This document shows positions 43,520 through 56,093 of a DNA stretch of 64,000 nt, in pieces (the first letter of the stretch is position 1; the number at the start of each line of letters is the position of its first letter). Position numbers and translations under genes: made by a program. Source of the stretch: Neoscytalidium dimidiatum (Eukaryota; Ascomycota; Dothideomycetes; Botryosphaeriales; Botryosphaeriaceae). The stretch is taken from positions 1,302,001-1,366,000 of the forward strand of contig CM074700.1 of the NCBI GenBank assembly GCA_037367355.1. The letters are read 5' to 3'. The notes under the pieces are model-generated. The model ran no database searches. It was given only the letters and a program-made list of their open reading frames with translations, and had not been told where the DNA came from.

Positions 43520-44839
43520 ATGGACTCCCCAGCAGACAACGCGCCGCCCGAGCCCGCCCTCGAGCCTCACGACCCGCCCGTCAATCTGCCGCTCCACGAC
43601 CATCAGCCCGCCGACCAGCCCGACGACAGTCAAGACACCACCGTCACCGCTGCCGCTCACCAGATGCCCGACCTGTCCGCTGGCCTCAACGGCGCCAGCT
43701 ACCAGCCCGCCTCGCCCGAGCATCCCCGCCCCTCCACCTCCTACTCTGACACCGGCTTCAATCGCCCGTACTCGTCCGACCACAACAGTGCGCCGCACGG
43801 CTACTACAACTTTTCAACGCCCTCCGACGCCGACACGCCGCCCCGCTACGCAAACAACGGCTCGCGCCCCATGTCGCGGCCGGGTTCCGGCATGGCCTAC
43901 ACTCATTCCGACAGCGGCAGCCGCACCTACCAGGAGCAGAACCAGCGGGGCTCGCAGCCGCCCCCGGGCGAGAAGCAGAACACGAGCGTGGTTATCAAGG
44001 TTGGCATGGTGGGCGACGCGCAGATCGGCAAGACGAGCTTGATGGTCAAGTACGTCGAGGGCAGCTGGGACGAGGACTACATTCAGACGTTGGGTATGCC
44101 GTCCTGGTCCTTGTCTTCGATTTAAGAGCGCCGGGAAACAGAAGGGCATGAGAAAGATGGCCGACGTACTAACGAGAGGCGCAGGCGTGAACTTCATGGA
44201 GAAGACCATATCAATCCGCAATACCGAAATCACCTTCTCAATATGGGACCTCGGCGGCCAGCGCGAGTTCGTCAACATGCTTCCACTGGTTTGCAACGAC
44301 GCGGTCGCCATCCTCTTCATGTTCGACTTGACGCGCAAGAGTACTCTCAATTCGATCAAGGAGTGGTACAGGCAAGGCCGTGGCTTCAACAAGACTGCTA
44401 TCCCTTTCCTTGTCGGCACCAAGTACGATCACTTCGTCAACTTCCCGCGTGAGGAGCAAGAGGAGATATCCAATCAGGTGCGTCGCGAGCCGCCCCCCGA
44501 TAGGTGGTGGAATGCCGGCGCGTCTCTGCGGGAACCGAGCGACTAACGAGAACGCGTAACTAGGCCAAGCGCTTCGCAAAAGCAATGAAGGCCAGCTTGA
44601 TCTTTAGCAGCACCAGTCACAGCATCAACGTTCAGAAGGTAATCTAGCCCTCCGCCAACCCAGTTGTCCAGACTGCTCTCCCGATACTTGTTTGCGCCTG
44701 TGGCATCGTGTGGCTGACGGCGCGATCGCCCAATTAGATCTTCAAGATCGTTTTATCAAAAGCCTTCGACTTGCGGTGCACGATTCCCGAAATCGAGAAT
44801 GTTGGCGAGCCGCTGCTGCTCTACCAATCCGTCGGCTAA
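43520..44839 (+). CDS. SPG1: Spg1/Tem1-type septation GTPase
   Basis: Ras-superfamily GTPase that triggers the septation initiation/mitotic exit network at the spindle pole body. Exons 43520-44093, 44185-44477, 44564-44638 and 44738-44839 give 347 aa, all phases closing. The N-terminal about 155 residues are a disordered Pro/Ser/Asp-rich extension, longer than in yeasts. The G domain has P-loop GDAQIGKTS, then [14 protein letters not shown] (switch I), WDLGGQREF (G3), VGTKYDHF (G4, with TKYD in place of NKxD, as is usual in this subfamily) and [14 protein letters not shown] (G5). The C-terminus lacks a CAAX box, as expected for Spg1. Divergent to RRB1. Confidence 0.93.
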
Positions 44840-47800
44840 AAAGCCAGCTGTGCTGACAACGAGACCATTTCGCATAGTAATGCAACGCAGTAACCTTCCC
44901 ATGAGGGTTCAATGCAGTCGTCTGGATGCGAATGCTCTTTGAAACTGCAGACTCTCGTCCGACTGCCTCCACTCCTAACGCGTAAAATCTCGGTCTACTG
45001 TCGCAAAACTTCATGGGAACGATTGCATCCCCCTGACTCCTCCATTCGACCGCACCGTTTCCTTTGTTAGCCTTCTTCTCTATTAGCCCGGTCATCAGTC
45101 GCGGATTTCTTTCAATTGCATGCGGCCCGGTGTGTTCGGTATTCTTTTAGTTCTCGTCTTCTTGTTCACCATCATCTCTAGGGGCATCTGGTTTGCGGGG
45201 GTTTGCCCCTTTTCATCTTAGCTGGAGTAAAACAGAGGAGACCTCCGGCGCATAAGGGTGTTGATCGGCCCTTTTCTTCTTTTGTTGTTTTCGAGCGAGC
45301 AGCAAGCACAGCAATCGACCACAAGCACCTGGGCATACAGTTCAACTTTGCTTCCCATCACATTCCTCCCTCGTTGACTCCTTTTCCTTAACATTGAAGC
45401 GACTGGTGGGCAGGGTAGCGAAAGGATATAACGGCGTTTGAGTGGTAAGAGTCGCGCTATCAGACGGACAAATCTCGAGTCGCAATCGGGTTTTGCTATG
45501 TACTTTGTACGAGGGTGGGAATGTAATGGTAAACCATAAACAGCAACAGACGCTAAGCACGCTAAACCAATCATAAACAAACAACAAACAAATCATGAAA
45601 GACAACTCAACGTCATGGCAACGTAATATAAAATGCATGAAACCTGCACCTTCAATTTCCAGAGCACGACTGTGCGTATGGTTGGCTGCGCGTTGCTGCA
45701 TAATCACGGCTTCCGCTGCGCAACTTGTCAAAGGAAGCGCCCGTGTGGAGGGACATGAGTATGGGGCCTCTGTCCGTATGCAATTGCGCTCAGATGGTCG
45801 CATCCGGTTTCCCGCCTGTTTTCACTTGTTGCTGCTGCAACGCTGTGCGTCCCGATCTTACAATAAGGTCTGGCGCCTACGCATTGTTGACACGTCTAGC
45901 GACAAATGCGCGGATGGCCCGACTGATGGCATTGAAGCAAGCTTACCAGTCGGCGCAAGCCAGTCAGCCAGCAGCCATGGCGCAAGTCTGGCGGATGGAC
46001 CTGCATAAGCCATCTTCGACTCATTTGACGAGATGCAGGTCCTCAGGTCGCGTTGCATATTCACCTCGAGCACATGCATTCGCACCTGATCCCCCCCGTG
46101 TGTCTCTTTCCCAGGCGGTTCCTGGCTGTAAACCTGCCAGCCAGGTGCACTGCGAGCTCACGGACCGACCGCTTTACTTCCAACTAGCTTTGTGCGACTA
46201 CGTCACACCTACCGCTCCAAGTATCTTGATCCGCCGGTGATCTACCTTCGCAAACACCCTTTTCGAGGAGTCGGGCTCCACTCGGCGTCCCCACAAATCG
46301 GACGAAGCCAACACCGCGGAGCCCGCCGCGTCGTCAACCACGTACCAACCGATCTTGCGTCCGGACATCCGCCTCAGGAGTGGGCACCGTACATGGGCAT
46401 CACCGGCCAGAGTGCCTTTCGCACGCTGATCACGTCGAATCAATCACCGAGACATTGCGATCCCCTCACTCTACCCGCGTTCTAGACTTCAGCGACGATC
46501 ACCGCCCGTGAACGTTCAGGCATCGCGATGAGCTGTGAGTCGCTCCCCTCTTCTACACCCTGATCACAGGGCAGTGGTTTACTTACGCACCACTCCCGAT
46601 TGGCAGCCTCGCCAGAAAGTCCACCACTCCGTCGCTCTCAACGGTGATCATGTAACGGGGGAGAGCTGATGTGAACATGATTCGAGGTGCCCCGCTGCTC
46701 TTTCGTCCCATGGGGCGAAAGCTGAGAAAAGAGGTCGTAATGCCCTGTTCACTCTGACTCGGGCCGGCCCTGATCTGACTCTCTTACGAAACTTTCTTTT
46801 GCCCGCACGGCAGTCCCTGTCGTAGCCCGGGCTTCTCTCGGCAGCAGTCCCCATAGGGGACTTTGGTCTAGCCTATTATGTGAACAAAGGCATGTGGGTG
46901 CAAGTCCCGAACTCACATGGATAGCCGTGCGGGCTCCAAAATACGGAACATAGCTTGGGAACTCTAGCTGCCGATTCCCAAGATTTGCCTACCGTACCTG
47001 AGCGAAGAACGATCTCAGTGCCTGGATGCTCGTGGAAGTAGCATGGGTATTCATGAGTGGGGGGAATAGAAATGATCTGGTAAGCTAACAGAGCCAGGTA
47101 TCATTCGTGCTGCCATTCACACCTATGCGGCATATATGCGCCGGGGTTCCGCGTTGACTGGTGCACCGGCATGAGCTTTGAGCTACTCGTGTGCTCTTTT
47201 GTTGGAGATCCATCTCAACTCGTTAGACGGGCTTATCTGTGGACTTGCTTGTCCGGACCCCATGAACTCGCACCCTGGGATCTACGATATATTGTAACTT
47301 TTCAGCTCGCGAGGAATTAATATTAAAATAACTGATATGCCTCTGACGATTTCGACGTATCTACAGCAAATGCTGCCGGCCGTTAGAACAGAGCCACAGA
47401 CAGACGTTCATAAACACACGGAAAGCTGGCCACAGGAGCCGCATGTTTTTGCATTACGCGTATTGTTCTTCATTTATTCCTCCATTCGCTGCAGCACAAC
47501 CGGTACGGGGAAGAAGAGGAAAGGCTACCAGGACTTCTTAACGGAAGAGAGGTGCGGTGGGTGTGTGTATGAGGGAGACTAATAAAGGGTATGTATATAT
47601 TGCCAGTTTTGTCGCCCGCGCAAAGGGAGTGGAAAGATGTAGTAGGCGATCGACCAGCAAACGACGACAGCGCAGATACCGCCAGGTCATCGGGATGAAA
47701 AAGAAATTGAGAAGGGAAAAAGGGAGACAAAGACACCGCTTTAAAAAAAAAAATTAACGACAACCCAATCCAAAATAGAAAAAGAAAAATAAAGCGTACA

Positions 47801-48524
47801 AAAAGGAGTGCTGGGATCCCGTGGGGAGTTAAGGCAAGAGAAAATGAGCCGATGCAACCGCATAATCGCGTTCTGATTCTTTCCTCTGTCTTTCAGTCGA
47901 CGGGACCATTGAGGCCGTTTCAAACAATAACGAGCTTGCAGACCTGGTCATGCAAATAAGAAGGGTAATATAAGGTATGACGCTCCAAGTACGCAAGGAC
48001 CTCGAGACAAGTCGAGAAGAGAGGACAACGTTCTTTCTGTTTCCAGAGAAGCCTGCCTACATTTGCGCCGCCGACCTGCCACCGAGAGTAACATCTTTGA
48101 TCGCCGGACTTCGATGTAATGAGCCTAGCTCTTTTTGCCCCACATTGCTCCAATGGAAAAGCAAGCCACAAGCCAAACAAATACTCGATAGAAGAGAGAA
48201 GTAATGCGAAGTAGAAGAAAACCATTGGACGGACCTCTCAGACCTGATGCTCCAACAACCACTAACAAAGGGGAATACGCAAGGAGTTGCTGACTGTGAT
48301 GATGATCGTGCGGTCATGCTGCAGAAAAAAATTGCTGTGAACAGCTTTGGGCAAGGAGATTTTTGCGCGGGTAACGGGTATTTCATGCCAAAAGGAAATA
48401 TTTGAAGACGCAGAGAGTCTCTCTCGATATACTATCGATCGTGAGCTCTCAACTGCAAAAGTCAAGGCAAGCGTGACAAGACCAAAGCAGGCACAGCTTA
48501 TTAGAAAAGGTTGGAGGAGCACAT
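44840..48524. other. 3.7-kb intergenic region, no supported gene
   Basis: Between convergent SPG1 (+) and the ADF-H/PH gene (-). Open frames here are short and not protein-like. It contains an imperfect AT-rich stretch (47.7-48.0 kb), A10 at 47743-47752, and a small perfect hairpin AGTCCCC-ATA-GGGGACT near 46844-46860. The largest gene-free interval in the housekeeping half; long UTRs or a non-coding RNA are possible but unsupported. Confidence 0.5.
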
Positions 48525-51500
48525 TCACTGAGTCCAGGACTTGTGAGCCTCCTTCAGAAGGCCAAGAACGTGAACCTGTCCCGAGGCGCTCTCACAAGCA
48601 CACTGCAGCGTGCGGCCGTCGTGGAAATCAAGAATTACGCTGTTTGGCATTTCCTGACGTTCTTGGTCTGGCGCGAAGGGAGACTGGAATTCGCTGAGGT
48701 GGTAGCGCTTGGTGATGCCTTTTGACTGCTGCTAATTTGGTTAGCGCAACCTTATCGTGTCGATATGTAACCATGAAATACCTCGTTTGACTTAGATAGG
48801 GAGAGGACAATGTTACCCTGAACGTCGATCTCGACCCATCTTCTCTTCCATAGCTGTGGCTCTGTTAGCACTGCAGAACTCGCGATGGAGAAGAGAGCGC
48901 TCACAAGGGTATCGGGGAACTGAACATTCAGATCGCCGATCACAATCCCAGGTTGCGATTCCTTCTTCTCTTGGATAGGTTCCGGAAGCTCTTCCTGCAC
49001 TGCAGAACTCATCATTTGGTTCAAGCTCTTTTTGCTTGAGGAAAGGCTATTGCTCATACGCTTGAGTAATCTGCTCGCCCTGTTTCCCTTCTTCTTCTCC
49101 TCTCCCTCTTCGGTTGCCGTGCTGTCGAGGCTAGTGACAGATTGGCTTCGCGGCATAGGAGGCGGTGAGGTGGCTTCACTACGCCGGCGACCGAATGAAC
49201 GCCAACTGCTCTCCGACGACGAACGAGGCAGGGCTTGCGCTGGGGATTCAAGATTCGCATTTGAGGGTTGCGCGGGAGAAGCATCGCCAGACTTAGGTGA
49301 CAAAGTCGATTCTTCAGCGGGAGGAGGGACGACGATTGACGGAGGAGGTGTAGCGTCGGACTTGTTGCGATCGATAGTGATCGGGCTCTGTTGCAGATCT
49401 AAGGGCGAGGCATCAAGCTCTTGGCTGGGTGTCTGCGGCGTGCGAATGATCCGAGCGGTAACAGTGACCGACTCAGTCTTGTTATCCGCATTCTTGTTGT
49501 AGACAGCCTGGATGCTTTCGCTTGAATTCTCGCCCCGAGAAGTAGGGCGCTCTAGGGGCGGGACCGAAATGAACGAGGATTTGCTGAGACGTTTCAAGTG
49601 CTTGCTGTCTGGGCCAGAAGAGGAGTGCGATACCCTGAAAGAATTCGAGCGTTGAGCAATGCTGATGGAGTTTTTCTCCGGGGTGTAGCCGACTTTGGGT
49701 ATCGGAACCGGAGCAGCATCCTTGCTGGATTTTTCTGCGAGAGCCTTAATGCGTTGCGAGATGCCTGACGAGACATTACTCTTCTTGACTAGCGGAGCTT
49801 TTGGCTGCGCCTCACTCGCATATGATGCGGATAAAGACCGCTGGCCGACGCCGATCTGATCCTCCGGTGAAGGAGAAAGCCGGGTTGGGGTAGCCGTCCT
49901 GTAAAGGGATAGAGGGTTTGAGTTAACGCGCTGCTCAGCCGATTTGGTTGACAGGGTCGAGGCCTGAGATTTCCGGCGAGGGAAAATAGGCATGATGGGC
50001 GACTTGGATACGGACATTGGCTTGGCCTCTTCGACCGTTGCGCTCTGCAGTTCCTCCATTAGGGAGTCGTCGGAGAGGTAGTCGCAGTCGTCGTCGGAAC
50101 TTTCCGCGTCCGGGTCGACACGGATGGGGTCGACGGGAACTCGACGCTTGCTCTTCGTGGTGGAGCGACGTTCTGGAAGGGAAGAAGAAGACGGCAGCGC
50201 CGTGGTAATATCCTCTGATGCTTCCGGGCCCTTGGCGGCCTCTGTTTGATGTTCTCCCGTGCCCCCCCTGTCAGGAGATGATGAAACATCCTGATTGGGA
50301 TGCTCGGCACCGGTGGCCCGCGCTGATGCTGGAACCGCCGCCGATGGAACACCGAGCGAAGGTTCCCTAGCCTCATCATGCGGCAGCGCATCCTCCGCCT
50401 TGTCTTCCGTATCCAGTAGCTCCTTGCGTTCGCCACCATCTAGGGCGCGTAGAGGACGGGTTGGACGACTCCTGAACCGATATTGGCGAGGACGCGACAG
50501 GAGTGGGAGGCCGAGCGTCTTCCTCATCTCCGGCTCCACTGATCATCAATTGCACGCCGGAGTCAGCCTTAGTGTGGTCGGGCGTGCCTGGAGCGTCATC
50601 AGGCTTTAAAGTCGAGCCAGACTCCGTGCTAGACGTCGTTTCGCGATGCGACGAAATGCCCTCTCCTTCCCTCACAGCGGCCTCTAGCTCCTTCTCCTCC
50701 GCTGGTTCCGCTGGCTCCGCTGGCTCTGCTTTCTCCTCGGCGCCAGCCGTGGCGTCGGCGTCTTCGGGGTTTCCATTCGACTTTTGTCTCGCCAGCTGCG
50801 CCGCCTTCTGCTTTTTGCGAAGCTCGACTGCCCTCATCAAACGCTGTTTTTCCGGCGTGATGCCTGGCGACTTGACGGAATTCGAGCTCGATTTCAAGCC
50901 AGGGCTGGATGTTGGTCGCGAGGGAGCAGTGGCAGGCATTTCAGATATCGTAGGAATCGGCGGCGGTGGCGGGAGGCCTATACTGGGCACCATACTGGAA
51001 TCCCTGGATTTGGGCCTAGAGGAGCTCCCCTTATTCCGCACAGCCGCCTTCAAGCTGGCCGGCAGTTTAGCGCTTTTGGACTCGGTAGTGTGTGGGTGCG
51101 GTTCCTGGGTAGGCCGAGGGCCAAGCTTGACCTTAGGCTTGTATAGGTAGGAGAAGTCGAGGTCGGCGCGCGCAGTCTGGGAAGAAGAGCGGCGGTTGGG
51201 GTCGTCGTAGTGTTGGTAGTCGTAATGATTGAGAGATTTAAAGGATCTGACCGACTGTGCGTACCCCTTCGGACTGGCGATCACAGAATTGGTCGTGTCT
51301 CCCCCGGATGTTCCTGGCGTCTTTGGCCGCTTGTCGTCGTTTCCCGTAGGCGAAAACGGACGCGAGCTTATTGATGCCGTATCGGCCGCCGCTTCCACCT
51401 TCGCTGCCGATGCTACCGTTTCCGTTCTTTCCAAAGCCGCTCCCTCCGTCGTGCCATTCGCTCCCTGGCTCTCCTCCGCATCCTCATTTATACCGTCCAG

Positions 51501-52085
51501 CCTTTTCTTCGAGCTCGTCGATGACGCACTTGTAGACGGCGCAGCCGTGTGCAGAGAGTTCGCTGCGGAGAGCGCATTGTCGGTGAGTTCTTGCGGGGTG
51601 GTGAAGCTGAAGACGGAGTCGTGCGGGGAGAACTTCTCCTCGATTTCGGTGAAGTGGACAGTGACGCGGGCTGCGGCAGAGGTTAGAAAACGTTGCACGC
51701 TCCAGACAATCCAGAAAGTTTCGTGGTCACCATGATTCAGCATACCTTGCAGCAATCTCGATGTGCCTTCGGGCACATACTTGAGCAGGACTTTCCGGCG
51801 GCGAAACAGCAAGAAGCCGTAAAGCGGAGACTTGTCCTCATATTCAAGAACTGCGGCGCGGACCTCGCTCAGACCACCGGCGCCAAAGTTGAAGATTTCG
51901 ACGGCATCTCTGGACGCGTACTTCAGCAAGAACCTGCGCGGCGTCAGAAATATATCAGCATCACCCCTGCCAATATGTGAGACAGACGGCGGGGGGGTGG
52001 GAGAGGCTTACCAGCCGCCGGCCTCGGCCAGAGCGGATTGATATGCTTCGGTGACAGGCGCGTCGTCCAGGCCATTCAACGACAT
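48525..52085 (-). CDS. ADF-H and PH-domain protein, one frame break
   Basis: Exons 52085-52012, 51933-51746, 51670-48905, 48853-48782 and 48731-48525; about 1,100 aa. The N-terminus is an actin-depolymerising-factor-homology domain (YQSALAEAGGW, SRDAVEIFNFGAGGLSEV, YGFLLFRRRKVLLKYVPEGT, VHFTEIEEKFSPHDSVFSFT). A very long Ser/Pro-rich linker follows with short basic-coil (KQRLMRAVELRKKQKAAQLA) and EPAEPAEPAE repeats, and the C-terminus is a PH domain split by two introns (LWKRRWVEIDVQGNIVLSLS, then QSKGITKRYHLSEF, ending LGLLKEAHKSWTQ). It is likely a cytoskeletal or cortical regulator. The frame shifts near 50440-50475 (SSNPSSTRP to RPLRALDGGERK), net +1 or -2, with no intron-sized signal. 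The last acceptor is a tandem TAG/CAG. Confidence 0.82.
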
Positions 52086-52510
52086 GGCGGCGCGCGCGCG
52101 CTGCTTGTGTTGCGGTGCGACAGCGCGGGAGGGTGTCGTCGGAGCCGAAGCTGAAGGTCGAGGGTGGCACGTCAGGCAAGGGCGCGCTATCTTCGGGCCC
52201 TCAGGGGTTCAGACGGGATAGGGCTGATCATTGAAGCTTGGCCGGGCGACAGAGGTGCTGGGGCGCGCATCCGTGGATGGAGGCGCGACGCTGGCCGGTC
52301 ATGTAGAGGCCGCTCGACGGGAAGGAAGTGAATTGGGGGCGTCTTTGGGAGGGACGCGAAGGTTGGGCGGCGCAGGCGTTGCGAGGTGCTGCAGCATGCA
52401 CTGGTCTGCCCTGACCCCAACCAACGCCAGCGCAACCAACACGGCGGCTGACAGCTGCGGGTCCGGCGCTGCGCTTGCCGATCATTTGCGACACGCCAGT
52501 TCGCGCTGCT

Positions 52511-52548
<38 letters not shown>

Positions 52549-53286
52549 TTTTTTTAATTTTTCCCCTAGATACCGCGACCCAGTGCGCTGGCACGCATGA
52601 CTGGAGAAATTCCCCGAGCAGCCTCCAGCGCAGCCCTCGCGATGACTGCGCAGAGTTTCCCCCGTCCTCGTGGCCGCCGGGGGCAGCGTCGCAAACTGCC
52701 TAGGAGGGCGCAGGCAGACTCCTCCGAGCTGCGTCGCGCATCCATGCCGCATGCTGCAGACACACGGCCGTCCCTTGCACCTGGGCGGCAGCAACATCCA
52801 TCCCCGCCAATGGCCGGCCGTCGCACGAATCGACAGCCTCAGACATCCCCCGCGCCGCGCAGCATGCGTCTCCACCGCTGCGCGCCGCTGCCGAGCTGAG
52901 CATGCGAGCTGAGCTCTCTGATTTTCAGGAACGCCCGCCGATGCGCCCAGTGGCCCCGAGATCCCCGTTGCGCCAGAGTGGGTACGGACGAGCAAAAAAT
53001 TGGGCCCAGTGCAACATCGCTTTTCTTGCGCGCGTCGGGGCCTGGCGGGGAGCCCAGGCCGATCGCCAGCCGGCCTATCCAGATCCCCGCCGCAGCCGTC
53101 TGACGTACATCGCAGCCGTCCCGCTCTCGCTCCTAGAAAAAGCAAGTCGCACTTGGGCCCCGCTCCTAAAATATCCCGTATTCAAGCCGCAAGCTCCCGT
53201 CCAGCCGGGATCAACCCCCATCATCCCGCATATCGCGCGCAGCTCTAGATTATCGCCCGTCTACGCTCTCGCGAAGGCCCCCCGCC
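52086..53286. promoter_or_regulatory. divergent promoter region, ADF-H/PH gene / OHCU decarboxylase
   Basis: 1.2 kb of GC-rich sequence between two divergent starts. Long overlapping frames are compositional. A (TC)13 tract and an adjoining T11 tract sit near its middle. Confidence 0.45.
52517..52542. repeat. (TC)13 microsatellite
   Basis: Twenty-six nt of uninterrupted TC, followed by AATTTTTTTTTTT. Pyrimidine tracts of this kind are common in fungal promoters. Confidence 0.95.
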
Positions 53287-54023
53287 ATGGACCTCAAGAC
53301 TGTCGAGACGCCCGAGTGGCCGCAACGCACCACGCTGACGCCACAGACGCCTCATCTGCCGCCAGCCAGCTCGCTCACGACCGCTCCGACCGGTGACCGC
53401 ACCTATGTGCTCGACCTGCTATTCGAGCCGTCGCAGCCGCTGCACAACCTGGCCTTGCCGCTGCTCAACAGCACTCGGTTTGCCGCCTACGACGACCTGA
53501 TCGCGGCTGTCGGTGCTCAGCTAACGGAGCTGGCCGAGAGCACCAGCACCAGCGACACGGCGTGGCTCGAGCAAATCCTCGGCGCGCATCCCCGCCTCGG
53601 CGAGAAGAAAGTCGAGAGCGCACAAAGCAGGGCCGAGCAGGCCAATCTGCACAAGGCCGGTCCCGAGGCCGAGGCTGAGGCGGCTGAGTTAAAGAGGCTG
53701 AATGACGAGTATGAGAAGACATTTCCCGGTCTCAGATATGTGTGAGTATCGAGCAAGAGTGGGGTGCCACCGTCCAATAAATGAAGCTGATTAGAACATA
53801 AGAGTCTTTGTCAACGGCCGAAGGAGACCAGAGATCTTCGAAGACATGAAAGAGAGAATAGCCAGGGGTGATATGAAAGCCGAGAGGGCCGAGGCAATCA
53901 AGGTAGGAAACGCTGGTAATCCTGCCAACAGATGCCATAGGAATACATTACTGACTCTTTGCATAATAGGCAATGTGTCAAATAGCATCTGACCGAGCGC
54001 GCAAGCTGCAGAGCAACCAGTAA
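53287..54023 (+). CDS. OHCU decarboxylase (uric acid degradation)
   Basis: 2-oxo-4-hydroxy-4-carboxy-5-ureidoimidazoline decarboxylase, the last step turning urate into S-allantoin, expected in peroxisome or cytosol. Exons 53287-53741, 53803-53902 and 53970-54023 give 202 aa. The ATG is in a strong GCCATGG context. Family signatures are FAAYDDLIAAVGAQL, the catalytic-site segment LGAHPRLGEKK, LKRLNDEYEKTFPGLRYV and, after intron 1, VFVNGRRRPEIFEDMKERI, ending in a short helix (AMCQIASDRARKLQ). Intron 1 uses an AAG acceptor because the nearer TAG would leave a stop in frame. No peroxisomal C-terminal tripeptide (ends SNQ). No other purine-degradation gene is nearby. Confidence 0.9.
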
Positions 54024-54405
54024 ATATTGCTTACTGCAAAGCGTCTGCAACGACTTAGAGCTCTCAAACCTGACGGTCAACATTCGACCAATGTTGATCG
54101 GCCTAGTCTGACCGCTACGTTGATTAAATATGAACTCTTCACTATGAAGCAAAAGTTATCGGACAGGATACCCCCTTCACTTATTGTTGTATACAGCTTG
54201 AGCATGATAGCACGTGTTTATTATTGGATCATCGTTATCTCAATCAACTCCTCCTTATGATACAATCCCTTTTTGTTTTTCCCTTGTCTGTTACAGACAG
54301 CACTTCGATCTCGTTGAATCGATAAACCTTACTATTTATCCATTTTGGTGCGAAAAGTCACGAATTTCCATGGCTCCAACCAGTTCTTCGACACAGTGAT
54401 CATGT
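54024..54405. other. intergenic between convergent genes
   Basis: AT-rich 3' flanks of the OHCU gene and the CCCH gene. Nothing else seen. Confidence 0.6.
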
Positions 54406-56093
54406 CTAACGGATAATCGTATACTGGATGACGTTCATATCCATGTTATGCATCTCTAGAGGGAATTTGCAGTCCTCATGGAAGATGCAGTTTTTGCCTG
54501 TCTTCTTATTACCGAGCAAGGGGAATGGACAACGATGACCGTATATGCACTTGGGATCGTCGCATCCGCTACCATGTATGCAAGGCGCCATGCGCGCAAC
54601 GAGCTTGAGCGTCTCCAGCTCTGCCTTTGTTGGCTTGTAGTCGTGTACATGAGTGCAATTGTTACCAAAAGGGCACTCGTGGCGAAGGAAGTGGACGTTA
54701 CACATCTTGATCCGCTTGATCCGGTTCACTTCATCCTTTTCATAGTTTTTGGTAGGAGGGTCGACGCGTTGACCCTTGCGGTTACGAGAGATGTTGCTGG
54801 GATCACGGCTCGTCTGTTTAGGAATAGGAAGAGGAAGAGCAGCTGCTTTGGCAGCGACATTCGCCCAACCCGCAGCTGCCCCGACGGTGTTTGAGGGACC
54901 AACGGCAGGAGATAGGTTTGGTGACTGCATGCGAATGGCGGTGCCGTTTCCTTTAATCGCAAGCCCTGGAGGCGGAAACGGGGACGGAAGACCGACATCC
55001 ATGCCGCCAATGTTTCCAAATGTGTTGATCTTCTGTGGGCGGAAAAGGCCCTCAAACTTTTGTATTTTGAACGGGAGAGAAGCGAACTCCCTGCCAAACG
55101 GCACACCTTCCAAGAGGGTAATCTTCTCCACCAGAGAGCTGTAATTCGAAATTTCTCCCAGAATGCGAGCATATCCATTATCATGGGAACAACCCAACAT
55201 GATATGACGGCAGGTCGGACTGTATAGGTTCAGCTTCAGATGCTCTAGTGCAAATGTCCGTTAGCGATGCTTGTCAAAAGGTGCAGCAACCGCCAGTCCG
55301 AGCATTACGAAATCATGCCGTGTGCCTGAGGCTGAACGAACTCTTCAGCGCCGGACGGGCGGATGCAACAACACTCACCAACAATCTTCTCGTCAGCGCG
55401 GTCTTTTCCAGGGCCGACGTCAACGAAGTCCATGAGAAACTTGGCACCGGTGAATCCCACCATGAAACCCTGCAAATCGGAGTTTTTGGCTGTAATTCCA
55501 GCACGGGCACAAGTGTCAGCAAGGCCTTTCGCGTTGGCGTAGACCCGGGCGGTGATCTTAACATTCGACGGCATTCCTGGGATTTGCCTGCGCACATAAT
55601 TGTAGACCCCTTCTTGAAGGGTGCCAGCAGCACGGTAACCGCCGTTTGCACCTTCGCACAAAAGCTGATCATTGAACTTTAGGGGCCGAGAATTAGTGAG
55701 GATCTCAGATAAGTGAGGGTGTGATAGACTTACGATCAGACCATCCCCATCGATGAGGACTAAGACAAATGCATCTCGACCCTGAAGAGTGTAAGCCTCA
55801 GCGCATGGTAGCATGTCGTTATTGGTGCCAACCATGTTGTCTCTCATATTCAAGATGGTAGCTTCCATCTCCTTCATGTTCCGCTGGGCGATGCGGTTGT
55901 ATTCGCGCTCGCGGTCATGGTCCTCGATTTCTTTCTTGAACTGCTCGGTAAGGGAGTCGTAACGGTAGAGGAGCTCCTCGATTAAGGCATTTTTCTGCTT
56001 TTCAATCTCCTGCACGTCATGATAGCGGCGCCATAAATCTTTGGGAGCGCCGTCAAACGCATCGGGAGAGTGCGAAGGAAATTCGTCGGACAT
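54406..56093 (-). CDS. CCCH zinc-finger protein
   Basis: Predicted RNA-binding protein, 498 aa, from exons 56093-55734, 55676-55379 and 55244-54406. The N-terminus is a coiled coil (EIEKQKNALIEELLYRYDSL and onward), then a conserved fungal domain (AFVLVLIDGDGLIF, GVYNYVRRQIPGM, GFTGAKFLMDFVDVGPGK, ending in RHIMLGCSHDNGYARIL) whose alternating pattern resembles a nuclease/NYN-like fold, then a linker. The C-terminal cluster has CCCH fingers: CNVHFLRHECPFGNNCTHVH (C-x8-C-x5-C-x3-H), CIHGSGCDDPKCIYGH (C-x5-C-x4-C-x3-H), and a further Cys/His group to the end. An upstream in-frame ATG at 56123 would add ten residues. Divergent to IRC22, with a minisatellite in between. mRNA turnover is a plausible role but an inference. 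Confidence 0.85.

Noticed and set aside
45595..46240. Overlapping 137- and 171-codon frames in the SPG1 downstream region
   Set aside because: No family resemblance, Cys/Ala/Ser-rich chance composition, no plausible splice partners.
46840..46960. structured RNA or tRNA candidate near the AGTCCCC hairpin
   Set aside because: Single short stem; no A/B boxes or wider fold seen by eye.
52228..53145. 305-codon minus-strand frame upstream of the ADF-H/PH gene
   Set aside because: Runs through the TC microsatellite (ERERERER) and has no domain; it is promoter DNA.
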